Shown piece after piece: positions 1 to 12,600 of a stretch of DNA of 64,000 bases. Within the stretch, counting starts at the first letter, position 1. Every line of letters starts with the position of its first letter. The DNA lies in assembly GCF_001571345.1 (NCBI RefSeq), contig NZ_BCTP01000012.1, positions 22,534 to 86,533 on the forward strand, read 5' to 3'. A program made the translations under genes and the position numbers. Under the pieces are notes generated by a model. It was not told where the DNA came from, did no database searches, and worked only from the letters and a program-made list of their open reading frames with translations. The stretch comes from Komagataeibacter xylinus NBRC 15237 (lineage in GTDB: Bacteria > Pseudomonadota > Alphaproteobacteria > Acetobacterales > Acetobacteraceae).

Positions 1-1
1 C

Positions 2-1480
2 CTGTGGGATCTGTACCGCTCGATCCCGTCGCTTGAAGTGCCTGGTGCCTCCGTGCTTGATGAGTTCTACCGCCTCAACCGCGCCGACCCCAGCAGCAGC
101 CCCATCCGTGCCATGCACGCGCGCGGCCAGCCCCTGCCCAATCGTGACAGCCTGACCCTGACCGGCAAGGCGCGGCGCGAGATTCTGACCCTGATCCTGA
201 CGGATGAAGACAGGCTCGATGGCAGGACGATCAGCGATGTGCTGTCAGCCGATTTCATGAAATCGAATTTCTGGCTGTTCTGGCGCTCCATGTTCGCGTT
301 CGAGACATGGCATAGCGCCATCGAGATGAAGCGCTACCTCGCCCGCTTCGTGCATCAGATCCTGGGCCTCAAGGACCTGCACACGCTCAAATTTACGAAA
401 TTCAACCAGCAGGAATCGCTCAGCAAGCCGCTGGCCACGTGGCTGGCCGAGCAGGGCGTGGTGTTCCGCCACGGCGTGCAGGCAACCAATGTGCGTGTCG
501 ATACGGCAGGCGGCAAGAAGGTCGCCACCCGCATCGACCTGCTCGAGAACGGCCAGTCGGGTGGGATCGACATCAAGGCGGATGATCTGGTGTTCGTGAC
601 CAATGGCTCCATGGTGGAAAATGCCCGCTGGGGCGACCATCACACCCCTGCCCCGATCGAAACCGGCATTGCCGAGGGCAATATCTGGCAGTTGTGGCGC
701 AACATCGCGGCACAGGACCCTGCCTTTGGCCGGCCAGACGTGTTCTGTGGCGACACCACAAAATCACGCTGGGAGTCCGCCACCGTCACCACGCGTGATG
801 CACGCATTCCTGATCTGGTGCACAGGGTAACGGGGCGCGATCCCTTCTCTGGCCGTACGGTTACGGGCGGGCCGATCACCATCCACGATTCCGCGTGGCT
901 GATGAGTTGGGTCGTCAGCCGACAACCGCATTTCAAGGGCCAGCCTGAAGGGCAGATGGTGGCGTGGCTGTACGGTCTGTTCAGCGACGTGCCGGGCAAT
1001 TATGTCAAGAAACCCATGCAGGACTGCACCGGCGAGGAAATCACGCGCGAATGGCTGTTCCACATGGGCGTGCCGGAAGACCAGATTGACGACATGGCCG
1101 CCACGGGTGCCACCACCCATCCGTGCATGATGCCCTTCATCACCGCGCAGTTCATGCCACGCGCGGCAGGCGACCGACCGAAGGTGGTGCCCGATTGCAG
1201 CGTCAACCTCGCCTTTCTCGGCCAGTTTGCCGAAACGCCGCGCGATACGGTGTTCACGACCGAATATTCGGTCCGCACCGCGATGGAGGCGGTCTATACG
1301 CTGCTCGATATTGACCGCGCCGTGCCGGAAGTGTTTGGCAGCATTTATGATGTGCGCATGCTGTTGCAGGCGGCAGCCGAACTGCGCGATGCCCGCAAGA
1401 TCCCCGCATCAGGTGTGGTGCGTCACATGGCAGATGGCACGGAAATTGGCGATCTTCTGATCCGCTATGGCCTGATCTGA
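2..1480 (+). CDS. ohyA: Oleate hydratase (MCRA family), 3' part
   Basis: FAD-dependent hydratase that adds water to the cis-9 double bond of oleic acid to give 10-hydroxystearate. The frame is open from base 2 (LWDLYRSIPSLEV...), so the gene begins left of the window; about 493 C-terminal residues are present, against roughly 550-650 in the family. Family-typical stretches seen include SSPIRAM near the start, FWRSMFAFETWHSA, KFTKFNQQESL, FVTNGSM and the late GQFAETPRDTVFTTEYSVRTAMEAVY block. The N-terminal nucleotide-binding part must lie outside the window. The frame runs intact to the TGA. The identification is firm from these blocks; whether the cell uses it for fatty-acid detoxification is inference. 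Confidence 0.9.
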   Translation: MWDLYRSIPSLEVPGASVLDEFYRLNRADPSSSPIRAMHARGQPLPNRDSLTLTGKARREILTLILTDEDRLDGRTISDVLSADFMKSNFWLFWRSMFAFETWHSAIEMKRYLARFVHQILGLKDLHTLKFTKFNQQESLSKPLATWLAEQGVVFRHGVQATNVRVDTAGGKKVATRIDLLENGQSGGIDIKADDLVFVTNGSMVENARWGDHHTPAPIETGIAEGNIWQLWRNIAAQDPAFGRPDVFCGDTTKSRWESATVTTRDARIPDLVHRVTGRDPFSGRTVTGGPITIHDSAWLMSWVVSRQPHFKGQPEGQMVAWLYGLFSDVPGNYVKKPMQDCTGEEITREWLFHMGVPEDQIDDMAATGATTHPCMMPFITAQFMPRAAGDRPKVVPDCSVNLAFLGQFAETPRDTVFTTEYSVRTAMEAVYTLLDIDRAVPEVFGSIYDVRMLLQAAAELRDARKIPASGVVRHMADGTEIGDLLIRYGLI

Positions 1481-1509
1481 AAGGCAGGCAACACGGCGTT
1501 ATGAAAAAT

Positions 1510-1535
1510 CGCCACCTTTTGCAATAAAGGTGGCG
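1510..1535. terminator. Hairpin between converging genes
   Basis: A perfect 10-bp stem (CGCCACCTTT / AAAGGTGGCG) with a 6-nt loop lies 30 bases after the oleate hydratase stop. On the minus strand it is followed by a short T run (GATTTTTCAT), so it would also stop transcription from the MDR gene at 1791-2798. It is probably bidirectional. The rest of 1481-1790 shows no gene. Confidence 0.6.
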
Positions 1536-1790
1536 ACAGATCATGACTATTTTGACCTGAAAGTAGCATCATGGAAATAAAATGAACGACAGGACTGTTC
1601 GTAACAAGCAAGATGCAGGCGGTTTTTATCTGATCAGGCCCGGACCTGCCTGGAGGACGCGGCGCGCATCGAGAACCGGCGGGCACGGCTCAAGCAATGG
1701 CGGGCTGTCGCCACGCCATATGAAGCAACAGCCGCATTTTCCACCATCCTCATTACTGCGACAGCAGACTGTATCAAACCCTGTCAGCCA

Positions 1791-2798
1791 CTAGAACTCC
1801 AGGCAGATCTTGCCAAAATGCCGGTTGCTTTCCTGATGACGAAAGGCCGCCACGATCTCTTCAAGCGCAAAGCTGCGGTCAATGACCGGGCGGATGCCAT
1901 TGCCCTCAACAGCCCGCACCATGGCATGCTGGTCGGCCCGGCTGCCCACGAGCACGCCCTGCAGCCGGAACTGCTTGAGCAGCATGGGTACCACTTCCAG
2001 TTGCCCTGCCACGCCCGTCAGAATGCCGATGACGGAAATATGGCCAGCCACCCGGATGGCCGCCATCGACTGTGCCAGCGTGGCGGGGCCACCCACCTCG
2101 ATGATATGGTCCACGCCGCGCCCGCCGGTCAGTTCCCATGCGGTGGTGCCCCATTGCGGGTTTTCGCGGTAATTGATGACGTGGTCCGCACCAAGGGCGC
2201 GCAGGCGTTCGAGCTTTGCAGCGCTCGATGAAGTGGCAATGACCGTAGCCCCCGCCATCTTGGCAAATTGCAGCGCGAAGATCGACACGCCGCCCGTGCC
2301 CTGCACCAGCACCGTATCACCAGGCTTGACCGCATCATCAACAAACAGCGCGCGCCATGCCGTCAGCCCCGCCGTGGTGAGTGTGGCCGCCTCGGCATGC
2401 GACCAGCCGCGCGGCGCATGGGTAAAGGAGGTGGCTGGTGCTGTCACCTCCTCACGTGCATAGCCATCCACGCCGTCGCCCGGCACGGTGGTGAACCCGA
2501 TCACCTCTGGCGCGCCCCCCAGCCAGGTGGGGAAAAACGTGCTGACAACACGATCGCCAGGCGCGAATTCGCTCACACCTGCGCCCACTTCCACCACTTC
2601 ACCCGCGCCATCGGCCATGGGGATGCGCGGCACTGTTGGACCCCACATGCCGCTGACAACCGCGTAATCATGATAGTTCAGCGAGGAGGCATGCAGCCTG
2701 ACCCTGATTTCACCGTGTGCCGGCGCGCGGGTGGGCTGGTCGGACATGATGACATGATCGAAGCCGCCGGGCGGCTGCACAATAACCGTTCTGGGCAT
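1791..2798 (-). CDS. MDR-family NAD(P)-dependent alcohol dehydrogenase/quinone oxidoreductase-like
   Basis: Medium-chain dehydrogenase/reductase of 335 residues. It has the N-terminal GroES-like fold with SLNYHDYAVVSG near residues 39-50, and a Rossmann nucleotide-binding motif GTGGVS at about 167-172. The four-cysteine structural-zinc loop of classic alcohol dehydrogenases is absent, so it is probably zinc-independent (quinone-oxidoreductase-like); the substrate is unknown. I start it at the ATG at 2798 because a GAGGAG ribosome-binding site lies about 10 bases upstream. The frame stays open to 2852, but those extra codons come from the end of the neighbouring insertion sequence, which appears to have displaced the native upstream region. 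Confidence 0.8.
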   Translation of the reverse strand: MPRTVIVQPPGGFDHVIMSDQPTRAPAHGEIRVRLHASSLNYHDYAVVSGMWGPTVPRIPMADGAGEVVEVGAGVSEFAPGDRVVSTFFPTWLGGAPEVIGFTTVPGDGVDGYAREEVTAPATSFTHAPRGWSHAEAATLTTAGLTAWRALFVDDAVKPGDTVLVQGTGGVSIFALQFAKMAGATVIATSSSAAKLERLRALGADHVINYRENPQWGTTAWELTGGRGVDHIIEVGGPATLAQSMAAIRVAGHISVIGILTGVAGQLEVVPMLLKQFRLQGVLVGSRADQHAMVRAVEGNGIRPVIDRSFALEEIVAAFRHQESNRHFGKICLEF

Positions 2799-2831
2799 CG
2801 CGGGTTTCTCCTCACTACAGTAAAATACAAA

Positions 2832-3564
2832 GGGGCTGGCATAGGTAAGCATTTATTGGGACGGGTTAGGAAGGAAGCTTAGCCCATCCGGTAAGGATTT
2901 TCACGAGCCTTGCGGGAGAGCGGGTATTGAAGCGCCACTCGCACCCGGCCAGAACGAGATGGAAGTCCTTGCGTGGTATTTCATTGTATCGTCGCAGATG
3001 ATGCCTGGCCTGGCTCCAGAAGTTCTCGGCGCCATTGATATGGTCTCTTCCCTGGGTGAAATGCCTGCTGTGGTCGACGCGCTCGTGGTGGAACTCAGAC
3101 ACAGCGAGCTTGTCGTCGGCATGCCATAAATCACTGTAAACGATTGAATCCGGTAGAACTTTCTGCCGGATGAAAGACACCGGCGTCTGGTGGCCAGCAT
3201 TGGGGATCATGACCGCATGAACGCGGCCAGACCGCTTCAGCAGACCAGAAACGGCAACTTTTCAGGCAGCGCCTCTGCCCCGTTCACCTTTGCGATGTCC
3301 ATTGAAACAGCTTTCATCGACTTCGATCTCACCGGAAAAGGGCGCGTCATGAGCAATCTGTTCAGCGATGATTTCGCGCAGTTTGCGGTAATACAGGGTC
3401 GCGGCATTGCGATTGACGCCCACGGGTTCGGCGGCACTCCGCGCGGGCGTGCCCGCAACGAAGTGCTCCAGAAGCCGTTTTTGGGTGCCAACAGGCAGTC
3501 GGCTGCGACGACGTGCTTTCATAGGATATATCAAGCCTTTATCGGCTTACCCTATGTCAGCCCC
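2832..3564 (-). mobile_element. IS1595-family insertion sequence, copy 1
   Basis: About 733 bp bounded by inverted ends: GGGGCTGGCATAGGTAAGC at 2832 matches, with one substitution and one indel, the reverse complement of the bases ending at 3564 (GGGGCTGACATAGGGTAAGC). The inside encodes a frameshifted ISXO2-like transposase. No 8-bp target duplication is visible (AATACAAA on one side, TATTATTT on the other), so the ends may have recombined or decayed. A fragment of a second copy is at 52812-53020. The element ends 38 bp from the stop codon of the giant protein gene. Confidence 0.8.
2866..3534 (-). pseudogene. IS1595 (ISXO2-like) transposase, frameshifted
   Basis: The N-terminal part (MKARRRSRLPVGTQKRLLEHF..., GEIEVDESCFNGHRKGERGRGAA) stops at 3262. 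The C-terminal part (MIPNAGHQTPVSFIRQKVLPDS ... HINGAENFWSQARHHLRR) is in another frame between about 3210 and 2866. The family normally reads these as one protein with the DDE-type catalytic core DES, then the SEFHH and HINGIENFW blocks. At least one frameshift lies around 3210-3290, so this copy should not make active transposase unless the break is a sequencing artefact. Confidence 0.8.
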
Positions 3565-3602
3565 TATTATTTTTCATCAATGAGTTGTTTTCAAACAGTG
3601 TC

Positions 3603-6600
3603 TCAGTGATTGACCAGATCGCGACTGCGCGCATATGCCGCTCTCTGGCCGATCTGGCGCATCTGCGCCCGCAGCCCCTTCTTGCCGGGAGTTGGCTCGT
3701 TGGCGTGATGGTTGCCGCGATGGAAATCAGGGTTGAAGGCAAGCCAGTTCATGTCCTGCTCCACCACCTGCATCGCGCGCTCCACCGCCTGCGGAATGGA
3801 CGGATCATTGCCCATTTCCCACGCGGGGTGTTCGTGCCCGATCACCACATGCACATCCACTTCGGCCTCATGGCCATATTCATCGCGGCCAATAAGGGCC
3901 AGGTCAATGGAGCCGCTGGCCTCATCTGGCGCGATCATGGAAAAGCAGCGGCGATCCGCATCGAACGAGACCCAGTCCGGCAGCGGCGCGCCGCCAGCCT
4001 GGCGTGCCGTAATGGTCAGGTTGAGGTCCGTTCCATCGGAGCTGATGAAGGCACCGGCCGGCACATCGATATCGTATTTCTGGTTGGTTGTCACAAACCG
4101 GTAGAGTGACGTTCCGCGTATCCATGTCTGGTGCGCGACGCCAAAGCCACGCTGGAACTCGTTCTCGAACCCGTCCTCCACCGATGTCTTGAGCAGGTCG
4201 GAAGAACTGAGGTCATTGTTGAGGGTCGAACCCGAAAGGGCGGGATTGCCCTCCTGCTGTGTCACGTTCGTGTTCAGTGCCACGGTGGTCTGCGAGACAT
4301 GGCTGGTCTCATCAGCCATCAGTGCCGAGACATCTGCCACCTGTGCCGCCGTGCCCGTGGCCAGCGTGCTGTTGGTCTCGACCAGTGCGGCAGACAGCCC
4401 GCCCGGCGTGCCGGTAAAGCCTGTTACCGGCGCAAAATGCAGTTCCGCGCTGGCAGGCAGCACAAGGGCGGTCGTGGCGGAAACCGAGGTGCTGACATTC
4501 TGCCATGTCCGGCCCCCGTCGGTTGAATACTGCCATGTGCCCTGTGTTGCCGGGTTGGCCGTATTGCCCACAATGGCAACGCCCTGCAGATGGTCGGCTA
4601 CCGAGCCATCAGGATTGGAAGCACTATGCTGCTGGTCGGCCTGATCAGAGAAAGTGGGCCCGAACAGGGAGGATACGCTATCCCCCCTGACCTGTTGGTT
4701 GCTGGTATCGACCGAAGGCAGCGTGGCGCTGCCGCTGGCTACCGGCGCGTCATTGACCTGTTCAACACTGGTGCTCACCTGCACCGGCACCACATCAAGC
4801 GCGGTACCGCCACCGGTGTTGCTGACATCAACCCCTGTTGCAACGCCGGTTATGGCATTACCCGCCACAGCCTTGCCATCCGCCCCCGTGAAGGCGTTGG
4901 CGGTCGTGTTATCGATCACCGTTGCCGTAAACGAGATGCTGGACGGGTCACCATTGAAGTTGGGCGCAGGCTGGAACCAGATCTGCGCATCCCCGGGCAG
5001 CACGACCGCACTGGTGGTGGAAAGGCCGGTCGGCAGCGCCTGCGCCGTGCCACCGGGCACGGAATACATCCATGTCCCTTCGCTGGCGGGCGTGGCGTTG
5101 CCGGTAATGGCAACGCCGCCCACGCCATTGGGGGCATCCGAGGCAGGAAACAGTTGAGAAACCGTCTGCTTCGTGCCCGGCTGGTCTTCCGTGCCCGGAG
5201 GAATGTTTACAGCCGTATGGGCATCCGGATTAACCTTGATATCCAGCGGCTGGCTGTTGGTGTTGACTGACCCGTTGGGGTGATCCTGCTGCATCTGGGT
5301 TATGTTCACGCCCGTCAGGGCCGTGGCGGTGCCATCGAGCGCCTGCCCGGTCACGCTGGTGGCAACGCCATCGCTGGTGCCGGTCAGGGGCACGTCGGCT
5401 GAGGTCTCGACAACCTGCGTGGTCAGCCCGCCCGGCGTGCCGGTAAAGTTTGGCACGGGGTCAAAGCGCACCTTGGCCTGATCGCCCAGCACCACGGCAT
5501 TGCTGCCTGAAACATTGGCGGGCACGTCCGTCCATGTCTTGCCGCCATCGGTGGAATACTGCCACGTGCCCTCGGTTGCGGGGTTGGCCGTATTGCCGGT
5601 AATGGCCACGCCAGCCAGATGGTCGGCAGTGGAGCCGGTGGGGTCGGTCGCGTTCTGCTGCGCATCGGTCCCGTCCTGCACGGCATTGGAGTACAGGGCG
5701 GCAACCGTGGTGCCCGTATTGGCGCTGTCAGCACTGTTGGAGGTCACATCAGGCAGCGTGTAGGGGCCTGCCGCCATGGTAGGCGGATCATTGACCGGCG
5801 TCACCGCGGTGGACAGGTCAACCGTGCCCGTGCTCAGCGCGGTCTGCCCGCCACGGGTCGAAACATCGGCGCCGGCTATCGCCATCGTGCCGGAATCCAG
5901 CGCGGCCCCGGTCAGCGGCGTGCCGTCGGTCGTGGTCAGGGCCTGCCCGTTCGCCCCCACCAGGGCCGGACTGCCCGATGAGGCGCCCGAATTGTCGATC
6001 AGCACGACCTTGAGGTCATCGCCACTGACAGGCTGGCCATTATAGTTGGCCGCAGGCGTAAACTGCAGTTGCGCATCCTTGGACAGCACGAGCGCATTCG
6101 TGGTCGAGACGGCAGCCGAAAGCTGTGTCCATGTCTTGCCGCCATCGGTGGAATACGACCATGTGCCCGCAGCCGAGGGCGTGTAACCCACCACGGCCAC
6201 GCCCGCCATGGTGTTGGCGGTAGAGCCATCGGGGTTGGTGGCACTGTGCTGCTGGTCGGTCTGGTCGGAGAAGTAGCTGCCAAACAGCCCCTGCACGCTG
6301 GTTACCTGCGGCGTGTCTTCCGTTACCTTCCACGAGGCGGGCTGGTCCCCCGTGACCGGGGTCGCGCCGGGGGTGGTGTTATCGGCCACCACGTTCGGGG
6401 CGTCGTTCACGTTGTCATCCATCAGCGCCACGCTATCCGTGGCTGCTGAATAGGCGGAACCCGGCGTGTTGGTGCCCGTGCCCAGCCCCACTGTAGCGGG
6501 CAGGGCGGAAATGCTGCCATTGGCCGCGCCATCAAACTGGTCCCATGCGCGGAAGGTCAGGGCATCATTGACCTTGCCGTTCCAGTTCGGGTCGGTGGAC

Positions 6601-9600
6601 TGGAAATACACTCGCGCCTGCCCGTTATCGATCAGGTGCAGGGCATTGCCACCGCCAACTGCATTGCTTGCGCCGCTACCGGCAAATTCGGTCCATGTCT
6701 TGCCGTTATCGGTGCTGTACCACCATGTACCGTGTGTGGTATCGGCGCTGGTAATGGCAATGCCGGGCAGCGACGTGGCGCCTGCGGCACCCTGGCCGGT
6801 CAGGCCCGCGCCGTCGGGGTCGGTCACGTTGCCCGCGCCACCTGTTGCCCCTGCATAGCCCACAAGCTGCGAAACCGCCGTGCCCACCGCGCCCTGCGGC
6901 GGGGCGGAGTCCTCCTGCGCATCGTTCAGGGAAACCGGGACCGAGGGATCAAGCACCGGGGAATCATTGGCAGCGGTGACCGCAATCGTGCCGTTGGTGA
7001 CGATGGGCGCACTCGCCCCGTTTTCATAGACCGATATGCTCACATTGCGCGTGCCCTCGATGGGCGTATCGGAGCTGTCGTAATATGTCAGGCTGGCCAG
7101 CGTGGCCTGCCAGTTCTTGAGCGTGGTGGCGGTGCCTGCGGTCAGGGTCAGGGCGCCGGTTGCGCTATCGAGGCTCGCGGTAATGCCGCCCGCCGTCGTG
7201 GCGGCCAGCACGTCCTCCGCCGTGGCGGAACCGACCTGCACCACTACTTTCTGGATCGACCCCGCACCCGTGCCCGATGCATCCTCTACCGAGACATAGG
7301 AGCCAAGCGCGGTTGCCGATGCCGCGGCCGGGGTGTCATTGGGTTCGGTAAATGTGGTGGCAAAGGTCGTGCCACCAACACTCACATGCGTGAACATGGG
7401 CGCGCTGGTCTGCACGCCCCCCGTGCCCTGCGCGCCCGTGGTGGCCTGCTGGCCCGCAAGGTCGGTATTGCCATCGGAGAAGGTAGCTCCGAGCGTGACA
7501 TCAAGCTGCGTTGCCGGATCGGTTGCCGTGGGCGTGTAGGTATAGGTCAGGTCCTGCGCCAGTGTGGCGATGCTGGTCTTGGTGGCGTTTGTATTGAACG
7601 TGAACTGCAGCACGCCGCCCGTGTCGGTATAGGTGCCGATTACGGTGTTGTTCACGCTCACCTGTCCGCCCGCCATGCTCACGTCGGTGCCCGTTGCGCC
7701 AAAGCTGTCCGTGGCCGAAGGAGTGGCCTTGCCATCAACATAGCGCTGCACCGTCAGCGTGGTACCGGCATAGGTATAGGTGCCGCTTTCCTTTGTGGTC
7801 AGCGTATCGAGTTCGTGGTCATCCACCGCTACCCCGCCATCGCCGATTGCCGTGGCGGTGCCAGCGGTGGCGACATGCGGCGTGGTGTCCTGCCAGCCTG
7901 TAATGGTGGGCGCGGTATCGGGCAGTTCATAGGCCAGGTCAGCATGGGTTGCGCTCATGCCACTGGCTGAATCCGCATCGGGGCTGACAGCGGTTGTAGC
8001 AGATGTTACCGCGCCATCATGGTTGTACACCTCCGTCTCGCTGGCAGGCACGCCATCCGTGCCTCCCGTGGTCGGCACGGTAATTTCCGCAATGGAGGCT
8101 GTGGGCGTGCCATAAACAGGCACCAGCGCCGCATAGTCGCCACTGGCATTGGTCGTGATGCCGGTCTGCACAAGGCCGGTGGCATAGGTGCCGTCCTGCC
8201 CGCGCGCGGTCACCGTAACGCCTACGCCATTCAGTGGGGTATCGATGGCGCTGTCATAGGTGCCGGGCGTATTGCCCAGCGCCTGCCATATCTGGCCCGA
8301 CAGCGTGCCAAGCCCCATCGTGACCGAGCGCTCATAGGTATCGGCGGGGTTGGAACCTGCGGTGCCCGCCTGCCCGGCCGAGCCATCGCGGCTCTGCGCC
8401 GTGCCGCCCGAGGCGGCGGGAGTAGCCCCGGCCAGCGATTCCCACGTCACGCTGGTCGTGGTCTGCGCCAGTCCCTGCGTCAGGTCAGAGAGCTTGACCG
8501 TATAGGTCACGGTCTCGCTGGCACCGGCGGCCAGAGTCAGGCCGTTGGTGGTCACGCCGTTCGCATCGGCAGCCGCCACGCTGCCGCTGGCATTGATCGT
8601 GGTGTCCACCGTACCAGCGCCCTTGGCTGCAACAGCGCCAGCAACGGTTTCCTGCCCCGCCACCAGTGGGTCATTGAGGGCGACATCATAGGCCGTGGCA
8701 TCGCCGGTATTGGTCAGGGTATCGGTAAAGGTGACGGTATCATCAGTGTAGTCGATCGCGGTCACCGCCTTGCCCAGCGTGACGGTGGGCTCCCTGACCG
8801 TTTCGGTCACGATGGATGCGGCGGAGGACTGGGTTGATGTGGGCGTTGGTGACGTACTGGCCGTCAGGCTCTCGCTGAAAGCGGGATTACCATCCTTGTT
8901 GGCCGTGGTATTGAGCACCGTGCCCGCCACCTGGATGATGGCATAGTTGGGAACGGATGACGTGTCGTTGTTGGTGACCGTGCCGAGATTGATGGTGAGC
9001 ACGGTCTGGCCGGAGGAATCCGTTGTCACGCCGGTTATGGCCGCACCATTACCGTTAAGCGCGGCCTCCGCCGCATCCGTAAGCGTAAAGGTCTTGCCGT
9101 TCATCTGCACGGCCGATGTCGTGCCTTCCGCAAGCTGCTCGGCACTGCCAAAGCCGGATGATGTGACTTCCCCGTTCGGGCTGGCCAGCAGCAGGCGCAG
9201 CGATGTGGGGTCAAGCTGCACGTTGTCCGGCACCTTGAGGGTCAGCGTCACATCCTGGTTCTGCCCTTCGGGGATCGAGACCTCGCCCTGCAGGGTCACC
9301 TGGTCGCCAGGCACGGTATCGGCCGCAGTAACGGGCTTAGTGGGGGAAATGCCGCTGGTGGTGCCGTTGCTTTCACCAACGATGTCGAGCACGGACGTGA
9401 AATTGCCAACCGCTGGCGCATCGCTGGCCGTGCCCTTGAACGCTTCGGGCACGTCCTGCGGTGTCACCGGCGCATCCCCCGATCCGGACGGGGTGCCCGA
9501 TGGCGGCATGAATTCGTTGCTCCTGGGCGCCGAATGCCAGGTGTAGTTGTCCGTTACCGCAAGCTTCGTGCCTGCGGGCAGGTCGGAGGCGACCGTGCCG

Positions 9601-12600
9601 GTAATGGTGTAGATGACCGGGGCATCGGTGGGAGCGAGAGAGGCAAGCTGGGACAGGGCGACGGATGTCTGGCCGGCGGCGACAGTGATGGTCTGCCCCC
9701 CACCCGTAATGGTGACGCCCGTCAGGTCCGAAGGCAGCGTAATGGCATGATCGACGTCATAGGCCGTGACATCACCGTTATTGCCCAGCTTCAGGGTATA
9801 GGTAACCTGCTGGCCGCTGTACAGCGGCTGGCCGTTCGTATCATCGGTAATGGTTTCGGTCAGGGAGGGCTTGCGCTCGGTTACGGTCACATCGGCGGGC
9901 CCGGCCTGTTCGGCTATGGTGCTCGTGTCATCATGCGCGCTGTAGTTCAGCACGGCCGATGACGTGATCGTGGCGGCATTGGCTGGCGCATTGTTCTCGC
10001 CATAATAACCGTTATAGGCCAGCGTTATGGTGCCGGGCGTGGAACTGGAATTGGTAACCGTCTTGCCAAGGTCAAAGGTCAGGGTGGTGGTGCCATCGGC
10101 GTTCCTGACCGCCGTTGGCGCGGGCAGGTTGCCACTGGCATCGGCGCCTGAGGCGGTCGCGCCGGTCAGGGTCGCGGTAAAGCCTCCGGCATAGTCCATG
10201 CCAGCGGGCAGGGTTTCCACCACCGTCACATCCCCATTGCCATTGCTGAGCGTACCCTCGGGCACGGTTACGGTAATGGTGGTGGTCCGCGTCTCGCCAC
10301 TGACGATTGTGCCGCTGGAGGTGGCTGCATCCACGCCATCGTTTTCAGGCAGGTTGGATGGGCCAATGCTCTTGCTGATGGTGGGCACCTGCAGGGTGAC
10401 GCTTGCCGGATCGGTCAGGTCCGACGCCTGCCCGCCAAGCGGTACGCCATTGGTCACGAACCCGTTGCCCTGCGCAACCGCGCCAGCGCTGTTGCCAAAG
10501 TTCACCACCGTTGCGCTGGCCACCAGCGTATCGCCCAGGTTCTGGCCGGTGGGCAGGGCCAGGTCATAGGTAATGGTCAGGTCCTGCCCCTTGGCCAGAA
10601 CCGGATCGGTGGCCGAGGTGGCCGGTATGGTCAGGCCGCCGGTGGTGAAATAGCTGTTGGCGGCAGTCGTGGCATCCGCCGCCGAGGAATAGACCACCGT
10701 GCCATCGGCGCGCGTGATCTGGAAATTCTTCACATCCCCCGCAGAGAACCCGGCAGGCAGGGTGCCCGATACCGTCAGGTCGTACATGCCGGCCGAGCCG
10801 GTATTTTCCACCGTGGAGGCGATGCGCACCGTGTCGCCGCCCTCGGCCCCCGTGGCGTTGAGGTCGTTGACCGCGCCAAGGCCGCTCACGCCACCGGCAG
10901 GAACCGATGCATAGGCGCCACCATCCGATCCCGCCGCGTTGAAGGTGGTGGTGGGATTGGTATCCGTCCCTTCACCCGGTGTCTGGGGCGTGTAGGTAAC
11001 GGATTTGTCAGTGCTGGCGCCGTTCATGACCGACACCACGCCCGTCTTGATCTCGGCCGCGGGCTCGGCAACCGTAATCGACTGCAGGGTAGACTGGGCC
11101 GTCTGGGCATTCTGCCCATTGGTCAGGGTGGACTGCTCCTGGCTGGTCAGGCGCAGTCCATCGGCAAAGGGGCTTGATGTTGCATTGAGGGTGAACAGCA
11201 CGGCCACCTGCTTGCCAGCATCATTGGTGGCAAGCGTGTTGCTGTTGCCCATATCGAAGCTGATGCTGTTGTTCGCGGACTGCGTCGAGACCGTAACCTT
11301 GCCCGGATCGACACCGTTTGGCACGCTCACCACGCTGTAGGTGCCAGCCGCCTGTTGGGTCGGGTCCGTGCTGTCGGCAGCCGTGAAAGCGGAATCGCCG
11401 GTGCCCGTGGGGTTGCTCGTGTCATAGAGCGGCAGGGGCAGGTAAGATGAGAGGTTCAGGTCGGTATAGGTGCCGGTCTGGAGGGTATAGATTGCCTCGT
11501 AGGTCACCTTGTCACCCGCGTGGATGACGGGCGTATCCGTACCCTCAACGGCAACGCCATTGATGGCCACGATCTTCAGCCCCGTCGTGCCCTCGGGCAC
11601 GGAAAGCGTGCTGCCTGAACCATCCTGCACCTGCGAGGTGGTGCCATCAAGGCCCGTTGCCTGCGCGCTGACACTCACGCTGCTGCTGACCGTATCGCCT
11701 TCGGTGACCGGGGTGTTCGTGGCGGTATAATTGTCGCTTACCGTGCTGGCATAGCTGATCGTGCCCTGCTTGCCCGCACCCATGGCAGGCAGGCTGTTAT
11801 CGGCCAGGTACTGGGCGATGTTCATTTTCACCACGGTCTGCCCGTTATCGCCCGGCGTGGCCGACCAGTAGGCGCTGCCCAGTTGCACGGTATGGGACGT
11901 GCCGGTGGCATCGGTATAGGTAAAGGTGGGGCTGGTGCCCGCCTGCAGGGCCTGGCCATCGCTCAGCGTGGTGGTGACCACCATGCCGGTGCTGGAGTAG
12001 TAATCCGAATTCTCGATATGGATGTCATGCGTGATGATATCGCCGGGCATGACCTGCCCGGCAGGCAGGCCCGTGGCGCTGCCATCCGCATTCGTGATCG
12101 TATCCGTCTCCTGCACCGCGAACGCCTTGGCGTTGAACGTGGTGGGCGATGTGTCCACCGTCTGGTCCAGCGCAACGGCCGTGGCTGTCTGGCCCTCTGC
12201 CACAGGCGGGGTCCAACTGCCGGTATAGGATATGGTAGCGCCCGGAATGGTGGTGGGCGCTGTCGTGCCGCCAGAAGAATTGCCGCCAGAAGAATTGAGG
12301 ATGGAATTCCCGGCCGCATCCGTCTGGCCAACATAAACCGGAATATCAATCTTGTAGGGCGCAGTTGCGCTGTAGGCCACGCTATCAAGCGTAATCCTGA
12401 CCGACCCGCCTTCCTTTGAGCCGTCAGCGGGCGGCACGTAGGTGGCCGTGCCGCTGATGGTCGAGCCATCGGCCCCGGTCAGGGTAATGGGGCTGTTGTT
12501 GTAATTGACGCTGTCAGGCAGGGCGACATTGAGCGTCATGTCCTTGATGGCGTTGTTCTGCGTCACTTCGGCAGGGGTGACGGTCACCTCGTAGGTGGCG

